Program-made: the position numbers and the translations under genes | In this document: one piece after another, positions 35,628 to 47,092 of the stretch | Layout: every line of letters begins with the position of its first letter | How positions within the stretch are numbered: the first letter of the stretch is position 1 | Assembly (NCBI GenBank): GCA_958510825.1 | Contig: OY294047.1 | Location: forward strand, 53,179,365 to 53,243,364 | DNA from: Brachypterus glaber | Lineage: Eukaryota > Arthropoda > Insecta > Coleoptera > Kateretidae | DNA length: 64,000 bases | Direction: 5' to 3' | The notes under the pieces: generated by a model | The model's input: the letters and a program-made list of their open reading frames with translations, nothing else | The model's database searches: none | Told to the model about the DNA's origin: nothing

Positions 35628-36465
35628 TAGGGGAAGTCGGGGTTAACTGGGCCGCTTTTTTTCATATCGAGTTTTTAAAAAACCTGTAAATAATTTTCAA
35701 ATATTTTCTATTGCAAAAGATAGATTATTACTATAGTTAGAACATATTAATACTTCAGACAAATATTATTTATATAAAAAAAGTTATTACCGATAAAGCA
35801 GTTAACCCCGCTGGACCAGTTAATCCCATGGGCCAGGGTTAACTGGACCACTATTCAGGGTTAACTGGTCCACTAACAAAAATATATTGCATTGTAATTA
35901 TTGTGAATAAAAACGATTTAAAATCAAATAAAATTTAATTCTAACATAAAAATAGACAACATAATATGTTAAATATTAGATATCTCATGATTAATTGGTC
36001 CGGGGTTAACTGGACATGGCTCAATTAGCCCCGAGCTAATTAATATTGACATAAGTGATTTTGACCATGCCCAGTTAACCCCGAACCAGTTAACCCTGAG
36101 TGACACCACTGAATGAAATTATAAAATTTTAATACTTAATAACATATTAGAAGGCGGCAATTATTCAGAATAATTAACAAAATATTCAGATATTAGCTAA
36201 AATATTAGTCTAGATCCTCCTATTAATAAAAAAGTATTAATTAAAAAATAAAAGTTAAGGTAAATACCTACCTTTCATCGAAAAAAATTAACTTTCTCTA
36301 CTACAACTTACACGTGGGCAACACTGTCCGCCATAATACTTTAAACAATACTACTAACTAAATATCACTAGAATTTGCACTAATGCGCCAATACTAATAA
36401 ACAAACTTGATAAAATCCAGGTGGACCAGTTAACCCTGTAGCCCAGTTAACCCTGACTTCCCCTA
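35628..36465. mobile_element. Repeat N with a GGTTAACTGG motif array
   Basis: Inverted ends TAGGGGAAGTCGGGGTTAAC and GTTAACCCTGACTTCCCCTA. About ten further copies of GGTTAACTGG or AGTTAACCC occur inside in both orientations (35798-35876, 35990-36105, 36423-36450). A non-autonomous element lying 170 bp upstream of LITAF-3. Confidence 0.75.
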
Positions 36466-36633
36466 CTTATACCTCAAGAATGTATTATGTCAACTTTAGC
36501 TCCTCTATGATGTCATTTTGACGTTTTATTCTGGTATTAAAATTTTTTGTAGTTATTTTATTCTTATAAAAGTAAGTGTTTTAATTTAATATAAACTATT
36601 CACCTACTAATAAAATCTATATTTGTTGTAGTA

Positions 36634-37282
36634 ATGTCGAACTTAGGCCCAAATCCAACCCGCATAACTTGTCCAAATTGCAGCCAACAAGTAGAAACTG
36701 TGACAAAAAAATGTCCTGGTAGAAAAGCAGTGCTATATGCCATTATTATAGCTTTATTGTAAGTCACTTATAATTATTATTAAGCCCCGTAAGTGAAGGA
36801 GCAATTCGGTTAAAAGCATTGTTGAATTTCTACAAGAACAGTGACCACATCAATAGATGGCACCGTACTTTTATATCTAACCTAACGTTTTAGTTAAATA
36901 TTAGCAACATACAGGATACACAGTGCTGATGATTCCCAAAAAGGATGAAATGGAACTGTTTCCTGTTTGGACTTTTAAAAAAAAATCTAACTCCACCCCC
37001 TGAGGGGCATTTTTACAATGTTAGTTTGTGTAAATTGGAATATTAGGATTTTCGAGGTCGCTGAAACTGATTCTAATAATGAAAAATCCATCTGCACGCC
37101 GTGGGGTGGCAAAATAGGAAAACTTTTTTATTGGGCAGTGTATTTACATTTCTGTTTGTTTTAGTTGTTGGTGTTTTTGTTGGTTAATACCTTGCTGCAT
37201 GGAATCGCTAAAAGTAATAAGACACACCTGCCCTAATTGCGGACATACAATAGGAGATTTCCCAATTGGGTCAAATGCGTAG
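36634..37282 (+). CDS. LITAF-domain protein 3
   Basis: Exons 36634-36758 and 37165-37282 join in phase 2 and give 80 residues. Order: MSNLGPNPTRIT, then CPNCSQQVETVTKK, hydrophobic VLYAIIIALLFC, WCFCWLIPCC, then HTCPNCGHTIGDF, ending GSNA and TAG. The zinc-binding CxxC pairs are present. The middle segment is unusually rich in Cys and Trp (CWCFCW). The second exon is 118 bp, the same as in LITAF-2, and the ATG follows the acceptor as TAG-taATG, as in LITAF-1. These shared features show that the three genes are paralogues by local duplication. Expected location is the cytosolic face of endosomal membranes; function is unknown. Confidence 0.88.
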
Positions 37283-37590
37283 ATATCATTTTCCTATGGG
37301 AGAAGGGGATAATATCAAGGAAGGCTAAATTATTTTGGTTTTGAAAAAAAATTTAATTTTTAAGTTTTAATAATTATAATTCGGCACACACTTTTTTCTC
37401 TAATATTTTTTATTTAACATACGTTTAAAAAAGTACTTACTTTTATCCTATGGAGGTAGTGATCGCCATTACCCCCTCATCTACGCATCTGACTTGGGTA
37501 GTGCCAGTTTTTTTTTTAATTTGAATTATAAATTTTGTTAATGTTTGCCACATCATGTATAAATAATATATGGTAACTGTTAATAGTAAT

Positions 37591-37710
37591 TATATACCAA
37601 GGTAGAGAAGACATTTTTTATAGCCGAGAGTAATAAATCCCGAGCTGCGTAGAAGTGAGGGATTTAAGAGTGCGAGGCTATAATAGTCTTCTCTACCGTG
37701 GTTTATATAT
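37591..37710. repeat. Palindromic element E, copy 2 (different arms)
   Basis: Ends TATATACCAAGG and inverted arms with GTAGAGAAGAC and TATAGCC. The layout resembles 1127-1253, but the arm sequence differs. Confidence 0.6.
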
Positions 37711-38564
37711 TAGTTTTTTCACTACTAGCACTATTTAACTATTTTTATTTAAATAATGAGATAAACGATTGCAATTTTTTTCACTATATTTTCATGAAAA
37801 TTTTGTATAAATACTAAAGATCACTTTTTGCCCCAAACTTTTTGCTGCTTCGATTTTTTATGTCTATTACTAGAATAGTAATAAAGGTAAAAATACATAA
37901 AAAAGGTACTCTTGTTGTAATGTCATTGGATTAACCGTTTTCTAACAAAATACAATTAAAGGAAAAATTATAGGTTTTGAGAACCAAAAATTAAACACTA
38001 AAATATTTAAAACCACGATTTTAGATATGTAGGCTTACTGTACATCAAAAACCAAGAAAAAAGTTTCTGTACATGTAGTTCCAAAAATCGATTCTAAGGG
38101 AATTATGATCTCCCAAAATACACAATTTTTAAAGGGCCATGCTACCCTTAAAAACGATTTTTGGACCTACATGTATAGGAACTTTTTTTCTTGGCTTTTG
38201 ATGTAGCATCAACCTGCCTTATTAAAATTTTGGTTTTTAACATTTTAGTGTTTATTTTTGAATTCTTGGCGCAAAAATGTGATAAGACCCCCCACTTTGG
38301 ACGTCCCTGGTTGAAGTAACTATATGCAAATACTATTGGTTAATAGACCTTAACTAGGAAAGATCACATGCAAAGCCTTGTTGCTTTAACACAAAGGGTT
38401 CTTAAGTTATTAAATAAAAATCGAATTTTTAGAACCCCCTTTGAAGGGGCGTAGCTCCCTTACGAGTCAATTTTGGACATATGTTTATAGGAACTTTATT
38501 TAAAAGGAAGTGCGTCAGAGAGATATATTAGCATAGAAATACCTTCAAAATTATATTTTTGGAG
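37711..38564. other. Intergenic dispersed repeat
   Basis: Related to 5790-6180, 41440-41790 and 54230-54340 through phrases such as TTTATAGGAACTTT and AACTCTGGAACC. It also holds an internal inverted repeat around CCAAGAAAAAAGTTTC (38062-38195). No gene is seen. Confidence 0.5.
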
Positions 38565-38978
38565 AATGGCGATTTCTCCCGTTAGATTAGACAGGTACAA
38601 AAGTTCTACCCAAAAAGGATAGAAGACATACATACACTCCCACTTCCACCCAACCAAACAAATTCTGTATTTGTTCTTTGTTGAACAAATACAATATTTA
38701 CTTGGCCGGCCGAAAAGTGTAACTATATTATTTTTATTAAAGAAATTACTGGCGCCATCTAAATTTTAGTAGAATTATCTTATTCTACAGATTCACATTA
38801 GCTATGTTCGTTCGTGGCGCTCAGTGCTACACTTTCCGGCCAACCAAATTAATACTGTATTTGTTGTACGAAGAACAAATACAGTATTTATTTGGTTGGC
38901 TGGAAAGTGTAGCACAAATGAGATAGAGATAGGGTAGACTTCTTTTGTTTCATAATTCTAGTTGTAGAGAGCTCCATT
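38565..38978 (-). mobile_element. Repeat A, copy 4
   Basis: 414 bp, AATGGCGATTTCTCCCGTTA to GAGAGCTCCATT. The bases just outside are GAG on the left and CTC on the right, an inverted and not a direct flank. Confidence 0.85.
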
Positions 38979-39037
38979 CTCATTTTTTTCCTTATGGATG
39001 CCCACCCCTTAAAATGAAATAAATCCGCCCCTGAATG

Positions 39038-39170
39038 ACATTGACACTAAACTCTGATGTCACCACTATCAACTTGACAATAAAATGAATTTTGCCACCG
39101 ATGGCAGTTATCCTGAAGTTACTAGTTTAGACTATAGATTCATAGATCTATCAATTATGTAAGTAGGTAG
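39038..39170 (+). pseudogene. Deleted copy of the Methuselah-ectodomain-like gene A
   Basis: The 5' flank (ATGACATTGACA, then CTTGACAATAAAATGAATTT) matches the bases before and at the start of gene A (39707). It then jumps to a segment equal to codons 69 onwards of A (GATGGCAGTTATCCTGAAG) and soon stops. Most of the signal peptide and the first Cys cluster are deleted. It is a broken tandem duplicate. Confidence 0.8.
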
Positions 39171-39232
39171 CTTTTAAGACAGTGTTATTTTTGACGTGGC
39201 TATACTTTTACGATGGCGGCTAAAGCATCAGC

Positions 39233-39661
39233 TACACGGAAAGAAATTAGTGGGCTCTGCGCTATACATTATAAGATATTTGGTAACAGTGGCAAATTAT
39301 AGTGATTTAAGCTATAGATTATAAGGGACACAATAACTAATAATGTTAAAAATAAATTGGAAACGATTATATATATTACAGACACGATTATATTTATTAC
39401 AGGCACTATTATAAATTTACAGAAATTTTATTATATTATAAAATTTATTAGCACGGACAATAATTAAATCTATTTAAGCTATAAATGCCATACTATTTGT
39501 TATATTTTATTATTCACTAAACAATTAAAGTATTTCATATAAATTTTTACACTGACTGCCATAATTGTAAGAGAAAGCCTTGTATTTATATAATAAGCAA
39601 TTATTATTTGCTTGGTATGTGTGTTATAGCGCTCCTAGCTATAATTTTTTTTTTCCGTGTA
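39233..39661. mobile_element. Inverted-end element V between pseudogene and gene A
   Basis: The ends ACACGGAAAGAAATTAG and AATTTTTTTTTTCCGTGT are inverted. The outer subterminal parts (GCGCTATACATTATA and TTATAGCGCTCC) are also related. It may have entered after the local duplication. Confidence 0.55.
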
Positions 39662-39706
39662 CATGACTTTATTCTTAATGACATTGACAATAAACTTGAC
39701 AATAAA

Positions 39707-40264
39707 ATGAATTTTGCCAAGTTTCGTTTAATTCTTGTTATTTGTATCCTCAATTTTCATGTTTTAACAGCAAAACACTGTATCAGTAATCCATGTATCA
39801 ACAAGTGTTGTCATAGAAGAGAAGTTTTAAGCAAAAATAGGGGAACACTTCAGTGCAAATTAAAGTACAGCCACGAATATATTAGATATTATGACCTAAG
39901 ACCTAATGTAACTATAGATGGCAGTTATCCTGAAGTTACTAGTTTGGACTACCGCACGAGCAGAATGTGCTATGGAGAATACGATATGATTTGTGAGAAG
40001 AGAGATAAAGCTTTTTTGCAACCGGACGGAAATGTTTACTTTTCGATTACGAAGCAGATCCTTTCGCCGCTTGATTACTGCTGGGATTATTTTGAAGATA
40101 AACATGATTCTTGTTACCTGTGGTGTAAAATTCCATTTGCTGATTACCCTAATTCTAGTCCCTTATTTACATCAAGTTTATATCTTGTTATAATTTTTAT
40201 ATTTTGTCTTGTGTTTATTTGCAATCCCGGTGAAAAAAACATTTTATCCAATACATACAGATAA
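39707..40264 (+). CDS. Methuselah-ectodomain-like protein A, single exon
   Basis: 185 residues in one uninterrupted exon. An upstream in-frame start at 39608 lies within element V, so I prefer the Met at 39707, which opens a signal peptide (MNFAKFRLILVICILNFHVL). The mature part resembles the N-terminal ectodomain of Methuselah GPCRs: HCISNPCINKCC, then PNVTIDG, SRMCYGEYDMICEK, FLQPDGNVYF, and a C-terminal YCWDYF...CYLWC. No seven-helix domain follows. Instead there is one hydrophobic segment (LYLVIIFIFCLVFIC) and a short tail. It could be a single-pass or lipid-anchored ligand-binding protein. Genes B and C are paralogues with introns. The final residues and 3' flank match the 3' flank of gene B. 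Confidence 0.75.
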   Translation: MNFAKFRLILVICILNFHVLTAKHCISNPCINKCCHRREVLSKNRGTLQCKLKYSHEYIRYYDLRPNVTIDGSYPEVTSLDYRTSRMCYGEYDMICEKRDKAFLQPDGNVYFSITKQILSPLDYCWDYFEDKHDSCYLWCKIPFADYPNSSPLFTSSLYLVIIFIFCLVFICNPGEKNILSNTYR

Positions 40265-40500
40265 TAAGACAATTACCAGCTTTATTTTAAATAGATAAAC
40301 TCAATAATAACCCCCGCGTGGCTTTTACTTTATTGAGTGGATAATTATTTATTTTACCCACTCAACTGTCACTTGTCAAATAATTTTCTTGTAAATGTCA
40401 TTAAAATTTTTAATAAAAATATGAAGTCCTAAGCTATTGCCGATATTGCCCTCTCGAAAATTAATTTTCCCATGGGTAATATCTTACTTTACCCATAAAT
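40225..40500 (+). repeat. 3'-flank duplication shared with gene B
   Basis: About 250 bp starting near the stop codon (ATCCAATACATACAGATAAT, then AATAACCCCCGCGTGGCTTT) recurs at about 51340-51600 downstream of gene B. This indicates segmental duplication of the 3' ends. Confidence 0.85.
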
Positions 40501-40938
40501 AACTATTACAACAGGTTTGAATAGTATATGTTTGTGTAGAGAATATGGTTATGATTTATAAAACAAACTACGCAGTATATTCGCAAATCCAATATTCGAA
40601 TATGTTTTGAAAATATTTAATGTGCGATTTTTAATTTACTATCTTGCTTGAAAAAACAGACCATCGTATACAAAATTTTAAATTCTGGCGAAAGCGCACT
40701 ATATCTGGCCATACATGACAAGGTATTTGTATGATTATGCATACTTATGTCTAATTTTACCTAAAGTTAAGTATAATTATGTATGATCATACCGGATCAA
40801 AATTCATACATGGACAAAATCCAGACACGATCATACATAATTATTCATAATCATACAAAAGTTTTTTCCCCGGACTGGAATACAGGGTGTTTTATAAATA
40901 GGGGTACTAAATTTAAGGGGTAATTCTACACCCAAATA

Positions 40939-41358
40939 CAGCCTGTTTCAGAACTCGCGTACAGAAATTTGAGGGTATATTAAAAACGCTCTGGAAAATA
41001 TGAAAAAAATTTCAAAAAAAATCCATCTTCAATACTAATTAAAAAGGAAGCTATTTAATCTGACCAATCCTGTTGGTGATGTTATATTACCTACAAATTA
41101 TTACCTACTTATTAGTAACTATGGTAGCATTTTAATTATTGACGCGTGCATTGTTTGAGACTTTCAACTTTAGAATCTTTTTAGGTTATTATATTTTGAC
41201 AAAACCGACAGAGGCTATCAAATATTCTATTTTTATGGGGTCACTCCTTTCGGCGGTGGTCTTTTGACATTAATAAATATTTATGTATATGTATAATATT
41301 TTCCAGAGGGTTTTTAATGTACCCTAAAATTTCTGTACGCGAGTTCTGGAACAGGCTG
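40939..41358. mobile_element. Tc1/mariner-type MITE with ~58-bp inverted ends
   Basis: Ends CAGCCTGTTTCAGAACTCGC and the inverted GCGAGTTCTGGAACAGGCTG, flanked by TA (40937-40938 and 41359-41360). Confidence 0.8.
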
Positions 41359-41819
41359 TATATTAAAAATGTGCATATGAAGATTAGTCCCAGAATGGGC
41401 ACAAACGGAGCTACTTCTCTCATAAGGGTTCATCTAAGATAGGGTTTTTATTAAATAACTCTGGAACCCCAGAACTACAGCAACGAAATTAGGAACGTAT
41501 CTAAAACTTTATAAAGCCAATCTTTCTATGTTATTTTTATTAGGTAACTTTAACCAGGTGCGTGCAAAATGGGGGATTTTTGCCATATTTTGCCTAAACT
41601 TTTTCTGTCTGTAGTTTTTTTTTTAATTTTATAAATAAAATATTATAGAGCATGTGCCAAATTTCGTTGCTTTGGATCAAAGGGTTCCAGAGCTGTTTAA
41701 AAAACCCTATTTTAGACGGAACCTTAGGCTCACTTAGGGCCATTTTCGAACCAACCCTTATAGGAAGTTTTTTTTATATTTTTTAAGTGTAGAATGTAGG
41801 TACCTCTATTTGTAAAACA

Positions 41820-42010
41820 CTAAGTGGATATACATACTTTAGGAAGGTTAATAAAAATAGATGTTTACTGGATATCTCGTGGATATCCAGTGGATATTTG
41901 GATGTCCATGGGATATCTAATGGCAATGCAGTGGATAGCCTCCACTGGATATACTGGATATCCAGAAAGTATATCCCCTGGATATCTAATAGTTATTATG
42001 TGCTGTCTGG
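41820..42010. repeat. Repeat K-related, GGATATCC-rich stretch
   Basis: Many variants of GGATATCCAGTGGATAT. The right edge is GTGCTGTCTGGG, like the K terminus. Confidence 0.6.
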
Positions 42011-42480
42011 GTTATAAGATATTTAAAGTTTGTTTTTAGCATGATATCTGAATTTCTAGATTTGCTATCGACAAATGGCCTTTCGTAATTTTTAATACAT
42101 AGAATTGAAGTTTATTTTAAGTAAAAATCAATGTGAAGTAAGTTGGTTTAAACCCCCTTTTTTCCTACTAGAGATTTCAAATTTTGTATAAAATTTGACG
42201 CCTACCATATACCTAAATACCAAAGTACAAAGTATAAAATCTCTAGCGAAAATCGTTCGGAAGCACTGAGAAAATACATATTTAAAAAATATCGGAGTCA
42301 CTCTATTTAGCGGCGGTTTTGTAGTCTACGGTGCTCATACCGCCCCTAGACAGAGTGGCCCTAGTTCCACATGACATACAGTTGTAATTTGTCATTAATA
42401 AAAGTCAAAAAATAAAAATAAAAATTTCATTTCATTTTTGTCACATCATTATAAAATTCTAAAAAAATAAAAATAAAAAT

Positions 42481-45400
42481 ATGTCTTTATCGTCAAATTC
42501 CAAAATTCCTTTCACATCCAAAACCATTATTCAAGAGAAAACCTGTAGAGATAATACTGTGGAATCTTCAATATTAAGTGCGAAACCAAGGCCCGGAAGA
42601 AGGGTGAAATCCAGATATGTTAACTGTGAGCCGGTGACAGACTCCGGAGATGAATCCCGAACACCTCTCGTCATTTCAAGAGATTACAGGTAAACTACAG
42701 GGTCTGGAATTTATGAATTCCGGGCCCCGGTGACCTACCGGGTGTTTCAGGAAGGTGGTTCACCCCTCTTAACTTTTTACTTTTTTATGTAGGATAGTGA
42801 AATTTGCAGGAGCTATATTATGTATAATTTAGGATTTTTTGACATGGTTAGACATTTTTTGGCACTTTCGATTTCCCCGGAAATGAATCGAACTTCCGAT
42901 TTTTAAACGGAACACCCTGTATAATTTTACATATTTTGATTCAGAAACAAATTCTGAGAACCAGCAAGTGTCACTTGTCAAATTTTGACAGGTCATGTAA
43001 TTTTTTAGTTAAATCTTCATTTTAAATCTTTTGTGTTTAAATGCCAAGTTCCAAATAAACTATTCATGTGTGGCATCAAAATGTTGGCAATAAAATTCTC
43101 TTTCATTTAAACCTAATGAGCCACCCTATTTCAATTTGAAAAAAATGACTTATGGACCAAATTATGATTTTCGAACCTTTAAGAGCCCACCACATTTAGA
43201 GTTTTTGGAAAAAAATCAAACTAGTATTTTTCTGAAGGTACTAGACCAACAATTAAGCGAATAAGCTAATTTAAGGCACTCTAGATTTAAAATAAAAAAT
43301 TAAATAAAAAATTACATGACCTGTCAAAAACTGACAAGTGGCACATGCTTGTTCTCAGAATTAATTTTTAAATCAAAATGTGTTCTATTTAATAATCGAA
43401 AGTTCGATTCATTTAGTGTGCTAAAAAATATCTAACCATGTCAAAAATTCTTAAATTATACATAATATAGATCCTGCAAATTTCAAGATCCTAAATAAAA
43501 AAATAACAATCAAACCATCTTCCTGGATCACCCGGTATACGGCCCTTGTCTTAGATGTTGTCCTATCTGCAAATTAGATGAGATATGACCAGTTTTATTG
43601 TTTTTGTTTGGACTTTTTAAAAATACGTTTAAATAAATATGGCGTTGGGTCCTGCTTTAATTTAAATCAAAATTACGTGATTTTCTTTGAAAAAAAAAAA
43701 AATATTTTTTTTGTTAAAAAAATAAATTTTCATTCTAAATGTCCTATCTGAGAAAGTTAGAACAAAATGATCTAAAAAGCCCAATCAAATTACTAACATC
43801 TGTAAAGTTAGTCCTAGTTCTGACTTATTGGTCTAGTAAAGACTAGTTAGGACAATTTTATTTAGGACACATTGCACATTTTCCACATAGGACAAACATT
43901 TTACTTTAATTTTTGGTAAAAGCACGTAACAATTCATGTCCGTCCTTAAATATTAAAGTATGTGACTTTAGAACTATAGTGTTTGAACAAAAATTACATA
44001 CATACATATATACATACATACATACATTTCTATAGGATCATAACTTCCTATCCGTTTGTAACTGAATACGGCCTTTAAAAAACCCGGTATAAGAAAATTA
44101 TAGTACAGTTGGACCCACAAAACACGCAAGATTTTAATATGCTAAACTGTCGATTTTACTAATTATTTTATAGTTTAAGTAAGATTTTAAGAAATAGGTT
44201 AGATTAATTTGACAATTAATTGTCAGTTTTTTCAAAGTTTATTACAGAAAATGCATGCGAATAATGTCGAATATTAAAAAAATAATAATAATAAATAATA
44301 AACTGAAAAAACATTTAGAATATCTAATCAAATCAAAAATTAAAACACAATATTTAGTAAATCTTATGAAAAAATAAAAATTTGAACTCTACTAACCAAA
44401 CATAATTTATGAAAATTATGATTTTCGTTTAAAAAAGGTTTTTCCGGAGGTTTTTTTTCGCTTTTTTTTTTTCGGTTTTTTAATCTTGGAACTATCGATG
44501 CGGCGACGGGGGATGGTTTTTGACCCAGGAAAATTTGTATTGATTATAGCATGCACCGCTTCTTGTAAATGGTATTCTCTCAAATAATTAAGTAAATTTT
44601 TATCCTGTATTCCATTTGATATCTTCTTTCTTTCCGAGTCTGCACGCCCTTTCCTCCCCTATCTAATTTTTCTTCAGTCTTAACCATTATTCTTTTTTCT
44701 ATGATCTTAACACAACTCTCCGAAACACTAAATAACCTTGCCACAATTAAAGGTCTCTATAGAGATCACTAGCCACAATCACTTCCGTACATCCTGATTC
44801 AAATATACTAATAGTTCAAGATTTCTTAACATTTCTAATTACTTTATAATTATTATAAGTAATTTTGACAAATATTGTCAACATTGTTTGTATTGTAATT
44901 ATTGAATTTACGCAACTAAATTTTCAATCTTGTTTTTTTTTACGATTTAACTGTACTATTAACAAAATTATTGGTTTCAGAATAAGCAAAGCTATAAAAG
45001 TAAGACGTCGCGAAACTTGCAAATGTAATGACGATGCAAGGGAGGAGGAAAACGCTTTGAAGTATATACTTTCCTGCGTCATCACAACCGTCATGCTTAT
45101 GGCTTCAGAATATCCAGATATAGACCCGGTACAGTTGACGTACACTGCTGAATATTTGGAATGCATTAAGGACGATTTTGGTCATACTCCACCAAATGTT
45201 AGGTAAGAAAAAAAAATGAAAAAAATCGTATATCGTTTTACTAAGAGGAAAAGTGAATCTTTTTTTTTACTAGTCTGTAGAATTTACGGACGAGTCCAGA
45301 AACTACAGTAAAAAAACACTTTTCCTCTGAGCGAAACATACTATTTTTTCTTCAAGCATCAAATATATATTTTTTTAAATATTAATTTTTAAATTTTATT

Positions 45401-46244
45401 TATTTTGTAATAAAGTATGTTTTTTTATTAAAATAGGCCAATAAAACCCTTTCGAAATAAACTTAAACCTTCCTTAGCTCATTTTAAATTTTTTTTCGTA
45501 GGCTAAATCGTACACTTTTCGCGATTTCGATGGTAACTTGTCTAATGTAGCATTTGCAATCTCGGAGAGATTTGTAGGTGTATAAACCATATATTCTTCT
45601 TCAATCATTTTTAATCAATTTCACACAAGGTTTTTGCACAGAATCTCGAGTCAACCACCTGTTTACATAATAAACAAACAAGTTTGAAGTATTGCTGTCA
45701 TCAAAGTGAAAAAGTGCTCACGCCAGTGGTGGTTTTGCTAACTAACTTTGTTTTACGGCGTACAACAATGAACCCTTTTTTTTTACTGTAAAAAAATAGA
45801 TCACTTCTAACTAGTGTGTTCAGTTATAAAAAATATGAATATTTTAGTACGCTTGAAGAAAAAAAATATTTATATACTCTGAAAATTTTCTAGACTTTCG
45901 AGGTTTCTGTAGACATTTTTAAGATTTTTGGACTTTTTGCGAAGAGATTTCTGGGAATTTTTATGAGATTTTAGGAATTTTTTGGAACTTTCAAAAATAC
46001 TTCCTATACTCTGCCTTTCTAAGCTGAAAGGTCCTATCTGTGTATGTTAAACCTATGTAGATAGGACCTTTCAGCTTAGAACGGCAGAACTGTAGTGTAG
46101 TTACTGTAACAGTGGTTTACCTTTTGAAAAAAAATGGAAAAATTTATTTGCTTTTTTATTTTTAGGGGATTGTTAAATCAAATTTATGGTAAAGTTGGAA
46201 AACCGGATACACTTAAAAATCTCCCAGAGGAAGATTATTATTAA
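42481..46244 (+). CDS. Unrecognised three-exon protein, 169 residues
   Basis: I do not recognise this family. Exons 42481-42689, 44981-45202 and 46166-46244 have canonical borders and matching phases (2 and 2) and give 169 residues ending EEDYY. No signal peptide. Exon 1 is Ser/Arg/Lys-rich (SAKPRPGRRVKSR). Exon 2 has RRRETCKCNDDAREEENALK, then a hydrophobic helix ILSCVITTVMLMASEYPDID and AEYLECIKDDFG. Exon 3 is short and polar. The protein is probably cytoplasmic or nuclear. Neighbours are Methuselah-like genes, but no functional link is visible. A mariner-type element ends only 27 bases before exon 2, and mini-MITE D sits in intron 2. Confidence 0.8.
42738..43543. mobile_element. Inverted-repeat element P in intron 1 of the 42481 gene
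   Basis: Ends TACCGGGTGTTTCAGGAAG and ATCACCCGGTA, with imperfect inverted repeats of about 190 bp (CCTGCAAATTTCAAGATCCT against its counterpart). Confidence 0.7.
43976..44025. repeat. (ACAT)n microsatellite
   Basis: CATACATA tetramers in intron 1 of the 42481 gene. Confidence 0.8.
44106..44953 (-). mobile_element. Tc1/mariner-like element with transposase remnant, copy 1
   Basis: Ends CAGTTGGACCCACAAAACAC and the inverted form, flanked by TA. The minus strand still encodes pieces of a helix-turn-helix region (PSIVARLFSVSESCVKIIEK in the sister copy), but stops interrupt it. About 92% alike by eye to 60642-61479. Confidence 0.7.
45725..45865. repeat. Repeat Q, inverted relative to 3088-3235
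   Basis: Contains GATCACTTCTAACTAGTGTG and AGTACGCTTGAAGAAAAAAA, matching the first copy on the other strand. It lies in intron 2 of the 42481 gene. Confidence 0.65.
46011..46087. mobile_element. Mini-MITE D, copy 2
   Basis: 77 bp, CTGCC to GGCAG, with the AAGCTGAAAGGTCCTATCT arms. Flanks are TACT and AACT, an imperfect 4-bp duplication. Confidence 0.8.
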
Positions 46245-46424
46245 ATATTGCAACCCTAATTATTTAGTTTGACGATTAATAAAGATATATTTTAAGTAAA
46301 TAAATTGTTTTTTTTTTAATTAAAAAAGAAAATAAATTAAAATAATTAATACCTAATTAACCCCTTCCGCTCCAGCCGGGTTTTAAAGGTATAACAGATT
46401 AAAATGTATATGGAAAATCGCGTA

Positions 46425-46639
46425 CAGTGGGTTATTCTAAATGTGACACCCAGAGTAATTGTGACATGTCCTGTTATAATTCTTCTAAACTAGTTTATAT
46501 CCAATCCAACCCTGGCATTAGGTTTTTGACAGTATTAAATATTTCGCGTAAAATTTCGATTTGATTTAAACTTGTTTAGAAGAATTATAACAGGACATGT
46601 CACAATTACCCTGGGTGTCACATTTAGCCTAACCCACTG
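46425..46639. mobile_element. Tc1/mariner-type MITE R with ~65-bp inverted ends
   Basis: Ends CAGTGGGTTATTCTAAATGT and the inverted counterpart, TA on both sides. Most of the 215 bp is inverted repeat. Confidence 0.85.
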
Positions 46640-46685
46640 TAAACAAATATCCAAATGTGGATATTGTGGTATATTTTGCTATACC

Positions 46686-47092
46686 TACACTGAAAAAAAG
46701 GATCCTTTGCGGTAATGGCATATGAAATTAGGCCAAATGCTTCGTGCTCTTGAATACGTCCAAAAGCGCCTTCTCTTAACATGAAAATATAATTCACTTG
46801 CCAAGATCTTTCTGATTCTTTAACTTAAAGTTCTTTGATCTTGTGTGAAATGCAAGTGGTCTTGTCTCAAAAGAAAAATTCTTGGGCCAAAGTATTCATT
46901 TTTAACAATCTTAAAACAAGATAAATGTTTTTTGCCGTAAATGCGCCAGGTCCAAGAGAATTTTAAAAATGGCGAGACTTTTCTTGGGACAAAATAAATA
47001 TTTTTGTTTGAAGATACATATCTTTTAAGCTAAAAGAATAACTGCCAAGAGCATTGACTACTTTGAGCCAGGAATGTATTTTTTTCAGTGTA
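46686..47092. mobile_element. MITE S
   Basis: Ends ACACTGAAAAAAAGGATCC and AATGTATTTTTTTCAGTGT form inverted termini. No coding capacity. Confidence 0.6.

Noticed and set aside
39608..39706. Upstream start for gene A giving 218 residues
   Set aside because: The extra 33 residues lie mainly in element V, and the Met at 39707 opens a good signal peptide and matches the duplicated fragment.
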